Below, one piece after another: positions 6,462 through 10,167 of a DNA stretch of 10,167 nucleotides. Below the pieces are notes generated by a model. The model had not been told where the DNA came from, searched no databases, and was given only the letters and a program-made list of their open reading frames with translations. The stretch comes from Anaerolineae bacterium (GTDB lineage Bacteria > Chloroflexota > Anaerolineae > Aggregatilineales > Phototrophicaceae): the NCBI GenBank assembly GCA_028284565.1, contig JANQRM010000351.1, positions 1 to 10,167 of the forward strand. Direction: 5' to 3'. Every line of letters begins with the position of its first letter. Position 1 is the first letter of the stretch. The position numbers and the translations under genes are program-made.

Positions 6462-6471
6462 CAATGTGTTG

Positions 6472-6481
6472 CACCTCCTTT
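6472..6481 (-). promoter_or_regulatory. Full-consensus Shine-Dalgarno site of the 37-aa gene
   Basis: AAAGGAGGTG on the minus strand, 10 bases upstream of the ATG at 6461. It is the longest anti-16S match noticed in the window and the main evidence that the tiny ORF is translated. Confidence 0.75.
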
Positions 6482-6512
6482 CAGTCTATTACCCTGACTG
6501 CCCCAAGAGACA

Positions 6513-6536
6513 CAAAAACTCCCACATCATGGGAGT
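6513..6536 (-). terminator. Intrinsic terminator or leader attenuator, minus strand
   Basis: On the minus strand ACTCCCA-TGATG-TGGGAGT (6518-6536) is followed at once by TTTTTG. It could end minus-strand transcripts from array 1, whose last repeat is about 270 bases upstream. It could also act in the leader of the 37-aa gene, whose ATG is 57 bases downstream. Confidence 0.55.
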
Positions 6537-6662
6537 AAACACACAAATTGAAACATTTGTTCTATGCAATTTCAAATGTATCACAGACGGATTTGTTATG
6601 TCGAGTAGAATGCGGTCAGAATCTCATTTGAGTTCTGTTTGACGACTAGAATAAATCGGTGA

Positions 6663-6812
6663 CTATTCACATCTGTCACGCAATCCTGCTTCGATTGCCT
6701 CCGCCTGTGTTGCAAATGTCCCGGTTAGAGTTTCTTGATGCCAGCGATAGTCCCAACTGGTGGTGTCACGTTTCTCCACTGTCAGCCCGATGGCTTCAAT
6801 CACTTTCAACAC
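6663..6812 (-). pseudogene. Short ORF or gene fragment overlapping the last repeat of array 1
   Basis: A 49-codon minus-strand frame ends at a TAG at 6663. The peptide looks like real protein: it contains EAIGLTVEKRDTTSWDYRW, and after HQETL a GTFATQAEAIEAGL segment, with ordinary codon use. The only possible starts are GTG at 6812 or TTG at 6809, both inside the degenerate terminal repeat (6803-6839), with no ribosome site, and an in-frame stop in that repeat prevents a longer product. It is best read as the 3' remnant of a small gene whose 5' part was replaced when the array formed. The stretch 6537-6662 downstream holds no gene; only a 7-bp-arm inverted repeat (ACATTTG...CAAATGT) near 6553-6578 was seen. 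Confidence 0.4.
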
Positions 6813-7197
6813 CCTACTCGGGTGAGACCTCTAATCAATGTTTTTGTAGCTCAACACACCAGATACCAGACGATAGTTTCAGTACCCTATTCGGGTGAGA
6901 CTCTAATCAATTAGTTATGGTGAGAATGCGGTTGAACTCGGAGAACGTTTCAGTACCCTATTCGGGTGAGACTCTAATCAATTGTTTTGCGAGACCTGCG
7001 AGTAGAAGCACATAGGCAGTTTCAGTACCCTATTCGGGTGAGACTCTAATCAATTTGACAAGCACAGAACAGAACAAAAGCCCTAAAATGTTTCAGTACC
7101 CTATTCGGGTGAGACTCTAATCAATGTCAGCGTAATGACCGCCTCAGTCACATCATCATTCGTTTCAGTACCCTATTCGGGTGAGACTCTAATCAAT
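6803..7197 (-). CRISPR. CRISPR array 1: six 36-nt repeats, five spacers
   Basis: Repeats on the plus strand start at 6803, 6876, 6947, 7019, 7090 and 7162. The last five are identical 36-mers beginning GTTTCAGTACCCTATTCGGG and ending CTCTAATCAAT. The first (6803-6839) is a degenerate 37-mer (CTTTCAACACCCTACTCGGG start, CCT where the others have CT). Spacers are 35-36 bases and all differ. The degenerate copy marks the old end on the left, so the leader and newest spacers are on the right next to cas4. The transcript then runs leftward, giving crRNA repeats that end in GAAAC as is usual. The inner ACCC/GGGT can form a short stem. It probably shares the Cas1-Cas2-Cas4 machinery encoded to its right. 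Confidence 0.97.
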
Positions 7198-7364
7198 CCA
7201 CCTCAAAAAATACGTGTGAAAGGTCAGAGATACTCTCTGACATGAATTATAGCCGAGAAACAGCATTTTTGTGCTATGACCTCTCACGAATCTCGTATAA
7301 ATTGCGTTCAGATGCCCCTCATAAATTCAACTCGGTCTCTGTATGAAAACGCAAGCTAGTTGAG
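7198..7364 (-). promoter_or_regulatory. Leader of array 1 with a perfect -10 box and palindrome
   Basis: This 167-base stretch lies between cas4 and the newest repeat. It carries a perfect TATAAT on the minus strand (7246-7251) with no good -35, and directly downstream a perfect inverted repeat GTCAGAGA-tac-TCTCTGAC (7223-7241), which overlaps the predicted start near 7239. A longer imperfect inverted repeat encloses both (CGTGTGAAAGGTCA near 7213-7226 against TGACCTCTCACG, 7277-7288). TCAACT (7327-7332) and AGTTGA (7358-7363) pair just after the cas4 stop. The transcript would enter the first repeat after about 40 bases. Confidence 0.6.
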
Positions 7365-7949
7365 TCACACATCATTGCAAAAACGACGAAACTCACAATC
7401 GAGGCACACATGACGGTATTTCGGAGGCTCAGGCATCATCTCTGAATCCGTGATAGAGCGCATAGCAGCAATCGCATCCGTGACCTTTGTCCGTAATCGC
7501 CGGGTGATGCTCACTTCAACCGTTTCTCGCTTCGGTATCAAATACAGTGCACCATTCACCGCAGGCAGGTGGTAAGTTTCTTCAAGCATCATCGCATACG
7601 CACCCAGTTGAACCTTAAAATGCTGACCAGCCTTCTTCGCTAGCTTGTAATCAATCGGCATCAGCATATCATCCCAAAAGATAACCTCATCCACCTGCCC
7701 AGATAAACCCAACGTCAATGACTGCACAGGCACATCAAAGCGGCGTTCGGCGGTTTCAATCTCAGGCAAGTTCATGGTTCGGCGGATAGACCGCTTATGT
7801 TCATCTTCATGCCGACGAACCCCTGCTTGCATTTTATACGTCACAGGACGCACATCAGGTAAACACGTATGATAGTAGAGGATACGCGGACAATACATAA
7901 ATTGCTTGAGGTCAGTCACAGTGAAAAGGGTATCGTTACCATCAGGCAT
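7365..7949 (-). CDS. cas4: CRISPR-associated exonuclease Cas4
   Basis: A 194-residue RecB-family nuclease with an iron-sulphur cluster, which trims prespacers and helps choose the flanking motif during spacer acquisition. Four cluster cysteines are visible: C20 in FMYCPRILYY near the N-terminus, and C182, C185 and C191 in VCLDCEFRRFC at the end. Nuclease residues are H47 in GVRRHE, D87 in GQVDE, D100 and K102 in PIDYK, and Q114/Y118 in QLGAY. The ATG at 7949 is chosen because GGAGG (7956-7960) lies 6 bases upstream; an in-frame TTG at 7988 is inferior. It overlaps the end of cas2 by 8 bases, so the genes are translationally coupled. Last gene of the cas operon, immediately before the array 1 leader. 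Confidence 0.95.
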   Translation of the reverse strand: MPDGNDTLFTVTDLKQFMYCPRILYYHTCLPDVRPVTYKMQAGVRRHEDEHKRSIRRTMNLPEIETAERRFDVPVQSLTLGLSGQVDEVIFWDDMLMPIDYKLAKKAGQHFKVQLGAYAMMLEETYHLPAVNGALYLIPKRETVEVSITRRLRTKVTDAIAAMRSITDSEMMPEPPKYRHVCLDCEFRRFCNDV

Positions 7950-8190
7950 AATCGACCTCCAGCAAATTCTCCCATTCCCGTTGTGCAATCGGAATCAGCT
8001 TGATATTGCCTGTCGCCTTGAGCATCAACTCATCAATCCACAACATCAACTCCTCTTGATGATTGCGACTCAACTGCCCTGCAAAGACACTATACTGCAC
8101 CCGATCCAACCCATAATCGAGGCACGCATCCGCTACTTTTGCCCGCGTGCCATCCTCAACAATGTCGTACATCAAAATGAGACGTTGCAT
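7942..8190 (-). CDS. cas2: CRISPR-associated protein Cas2
   Basis: An 82-residue ferredoxin-fold protein that forms the dimeric bridge of the Cas1-Cas2 integrase. The family signature is clear: strand LILMYDI with D9, the conserved acidic residue, then a helix (GTRAKVADACLDYG) and the RVQYSVFAGQLSR strand-turn. It is at the short end for the family (usually 85-100), but the frame is intact to its stop. Its ATG at 8190 shares one base with the cas1 stop (TGATG), and its end overlaps cas4, so all three genes form one tight operon. Confidence 0.96.
   Translation of the reverse strand: MQRLILMYDIVEDGTRAKVADACLDYGLDRVQYSVFAGQLSRNHQEELMLWIDELMLKATGNIKLIPIAQREWENLLEVDYA
7956..7960 (-). promoter_or_regulatory. 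Ribosome binding site that fixes the cas4 start
   Basis: GGAGG on the minus strand inside the 3' end of cas2, 6 bases before the cas4 ATG at 7949. Confidence 0.7.
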
Positions 8191-9212
8191 CAGTAGGTCG
8201 CCTTGAAACCACTATAGCTTGCGCAATCACCCCGTACATAACTCGCCAGATGACGCGCTTGTCTCTGAATGATAATGCGCAAGGGCACACGCTGACCGTC
8301 ATAGCGCAAGGTCGCATCCTGATGGTCGAGGATTTTCTGTGCAAAATCGCGACGGACCTCCTCACACAGACGCCCATCTGTGTGTTGTTGTACGCTATAA
8401 TTACGATTGACCAAACCCCACACAACACGGTCAACCGCCACCTGACGAAACTCCTCAATTAAGTCCAGTACTAACGAGGGTTTGCCCGGACGGTCTGCAT
8501 GTAAAAAGCCCGCATAGGGGTCAAGCCCTGCCAGTGTAATCGCTTGTTCAATGCGCGTATATAAAATCCCATAGCCATAATTCAGCAGACTATTCACAGG
8601 GTCATTTGCACCCCGTCCCTGCCGAGATTGCCATCCATAACTTTCGGGGATGATTGACCGTACAGCTTGCCAGTAAATTCGCGAGGCATTGCCCTCAATC
8701 CCCATGATGACATCACGACAAGCGTCTACAGGCATCGGTTCAACCGTATCTAATTGTGCCGTACAATCGAGGATGTCAGCAGCAGCTAAGTGTAACGCTT
8801 GATACACATCAGGCTGACTGTCTTTGCGATTTTTTGCCAGATACTTAAGTGTTGCCGACTGATTGCGTATCTTGGCGGATGTAATCGCACCCGCAAAGGC
8901 AAATCCCGCTTCCAAATCATAAGCTGCCAATTGCTTGCGACGCGTCTTGACTGTTCCAATCAAGCCTGATGAATACATACTCGCCACATTACGTCCCAGT
9001 CCATCCATATAATGAATCGGAATCCCCTGTTCCGCACAGATAGCTACTGCATCGGCTGAGATACTGACACCTCGTTCAACAATGTAGACTGCTTTCAGAT
9101 GTAAAATCGGAGCTTGCGATAAGGTCTCCCCACCCTGTGTCACTTTCAGACGTTTGCTATATTTGCCGATATGCGTCCCGAAGGTGTCCGCGATTAAATA
9201 CTCTGTAATCAT
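8190..9212 (-). CDS. cas1: CRISPR-associated endonuclease/integrase Cas1
   Basis: A 340-residue Cas1, the metal-dependent integrase that inserts new spacers at the leader-repeat junction. Residues 1-95 form the beta-rich N-terminal domain (ILHLKAVYIVERGVSIS, then GIPIHYMDGLGR). The helical catalytic domain follows. The metal-binding set is E173 in MGIEGNASRIYW, H238 in GFLHADRPGKPSL and the acidic pair D250/E253 in LDLIEEFR, with the QGRGANDPVNSLLNYGYGILY segment typical of the family. GGGAG (9221-9225) lies 8 bases before the ATG. It is first in the operon cas1-cas2-cas4, between two arrays. No effector genes (cas3, cas10, cas5-8, cas9, cas12) are in the window, so the subtype cannot be decided; Cas4-containing modules are common in type I and known in some type III/V settings. 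Confidence 0.97.
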   Translation of the reverse strand: MITEYLIADTFGTHIGKYSKRLKVTQGGETLSQAPILHLKAVYIVERGVSISADAVAICAEQGIPIHYMDGLGRNVASMYSSGLIGTVKTRRKQLAAYDLEAGFAFAGAITSAKIRNQSATLKYLAKNRKDSQPDVYQALHLAAADILDCTAQLDTVEPMPVDACRDVIMGIEGNASRIYWQAVRSIIPESYGWQSRQGRGANDPVNSLLNYGYGILYTRIEQAITLAGLDPYAGFLHADRPGKPSLVLDLIEEFRQVAVDRVVWGLVNRNYSVQQHTDGRLCEEVRRDFAQKILDHQDATLRYDGQRVPLRIIIQRQARHLASYVRGDCASYSGFKATY

Positions 9213-9298
9213 GAGAGGAACTCCCTAACTAAATTGGTCGTTATCCTCAGCATAATCAGAAGTCGGCAGCTAATCCGCCGAAAATAAAAATTGCCTTA
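9213..9298 (-). promoter_or_regulatory. Upstream region of the cas operon
   Basis: This is the only non-repeat DNA between array 2 and cas1, so any dedicated cas promoter must lie here. On the minus strand a TATGCT occurs near 9250, but no -35 at a proper distance was found. A weak 5-bp-arm hairpin (TCGGC...GCCGA) lies near 9263-9281. Read-through from array 2 is an alternative source of cas mRNA. Confidence 0.3.
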
Positions 9299-10167
9299 AT
9301 TTCAGTTCCCTATACGGGTGCAATGAGAGGTGATACCGCAGGTCTGGTGATTGAGCGTCAGTTTCAGTTCCCTATATGGGATAAGTATCTCTGCAATATC
9401 TCAGGCTGACCACTCAAATGCGGTTCATTATCAGTTTCAGTTCCCTACACGGGATAAGTGACTTATCAGCAACTAAAAATATCGTTTTCGCGTTTCAGTA
9501 CCCTATTCGGGTGAGATGCTTCTACAATTGCGCGATGCCTTGCAAGCGGAGGTGGCGCGGTTGCGTTTCAGTACCCTACTCGGGTGAGACCTCTAAGCAA
9601 TGCATGGACGCCCTAGCTTTCACTGACCACTCTACTATGTTTCAGTACCCTACATGGGACAAGTACCTCTGCAATGAAAATAAACGAACTCTAGTCCGCT
9701 TATTGACAAAAGTTTCAGTTCCCTATGCGGGATGAGTACCTCTGCAATTATGGTTTGCCCCTCCTGCCTCAGTATCCGGGTGTGTTTCAGTTCCCTATAC
9801 GGGATAAGTACCTCTGCAATTACTGATGCGGATTCAAACTCGTTCAATCGTACAAAGTTTCAGTTCCCTATACGGGATAAGTACCTCTGCAATTGCGCGG
9901 TTATTCAGTGCTGCGGTGGCTGATTTGCTGTTTCAGTTCCCTATACGGGATAAGTACCTCTGCAATTTTGGCATCAGCATTGCCAAAGTCGAAATAAATA
10001 TCGTTTCAGTTCCCTATACGGGATAAGTACCTCTGCAATTTGGTGTAAAAAAATATCCCCTCCCATAGAGAGAGGTTTCAGTTCCCTATACGGGATAAGT
10101 ACCTCTGCAATCTTGCTTATGGTCTTGGTAGGACGGATTAAGCAGGGTTTCAGTTCCCTATACGGGA
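9299..10167 (-). CRISPR. CRISPR array 2: at least 13 repeats of 37 nt, continues past window
   Basis: Repeats start at 9299, 9361, 9434, 9492, 9565, 9639, 9712, 9784, 9857, 9930, 10003, 10075 and 10147 (last one cut by the window edge). From 9784 rightward they are identical, beginning GTTTCAGTTCCCTATACGGG and ending CCTCTGCAAT. Leftward they decay. The copy at 9299 lacks 11 internal bases, the one at 9434 has lost its end, those at 9492 and 9565 resemble array 1, and those at 9639 and 9712 are intermediate. The old end is therefore next to cas1 and the leader lies beyond the right edge, with minus-strand transcription as in array 1. Spacers are mostly 35-37 bases. Plus-strand open frames through the array are repeat artefacts. 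Confidence 0.98.

Noticed and set aside
6439..6898. Plus-strand open frames at 6439-6642 and 6659-6898
   Set aside because: The first is antisense to the start and ribosome site of the better-supported 37-aa gene; the second runs through CRISPR repeats.
9418..10026. Plus-strand ORFs encoding repeated peptides such as FQFPIRDKYLCN
   Set aside because: They are translations of the CRISPR repeat; the periodic peptide has no independent support.

Overview
The window looks like a bacterial accessory (genomic-island) region of moderate G+C. It combines a phage-type structural gene fragment, a tyrosine recombinase with a putative regulatory partner, two TIR-domain genes and a CRISPR adaptation module between two related arrays. 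No taxonomic marker is present. The TIR-FGE fusion, the Cas4-containing adaptation module and the GAAAC-ending repeats would suit Chloroflexota or a similar phylum, but this is a weak inference.

Left part (1-1740): the 3' end of a phage/tail-like structural gene, open at the left edge. An AT-rich gap follows with a possible promoter, a doubtful 76-codon ORF and a 13-bp-arm hairpin. Then comes a small two-helix membrane protein on the minus strand.

Mobile/regulatory part (1741-3684): a near-consensus promoter runs straight into a perfect 13-bp-arm inverted repeat that covers the start codon of a 240-aa zinc-ribbon/basic-tail protein. The core of that repeat (TGTCACG-N14-CGTGACA) recurs with identical spacing at the end of this gene, just before a tyrosine recombinase with all its catalytic residues. 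This suggests either shared regulation or recombinase-binding sites.

TIR part (3685-6540, mostly minus strand): a TIR-FGE-sulfatase-fold fusion; a possible 53-aa CxxC mini-protein on the plus strand; a stand-alone TIR protein; and a 37-aa single-helix membrane protein with a perfect Shine-Dalgarno site. The last gene is flanked by hairpins and faces a convergent plus-strand promoter, a layout like a type I toxin-antitoxin locus.

CRISPR part (6663-10167, minus strand): a short ORF fragment under the oldest repeat of array 1; array 1 (6 repeats, 36 nt) with its leader next to cas4; the overlapping operon cas1-cas2-cas4; and array 2 (13 visible repeats, 37 nt), which continues past the right edge. 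No interference effector is present, so crRNAs would need an effector encoded elsewhere. The two repeat families are related: the old end of array 2 holds array-1-like and chimeric repeats, and a stem base pair has switched from A-T to T-A between families.
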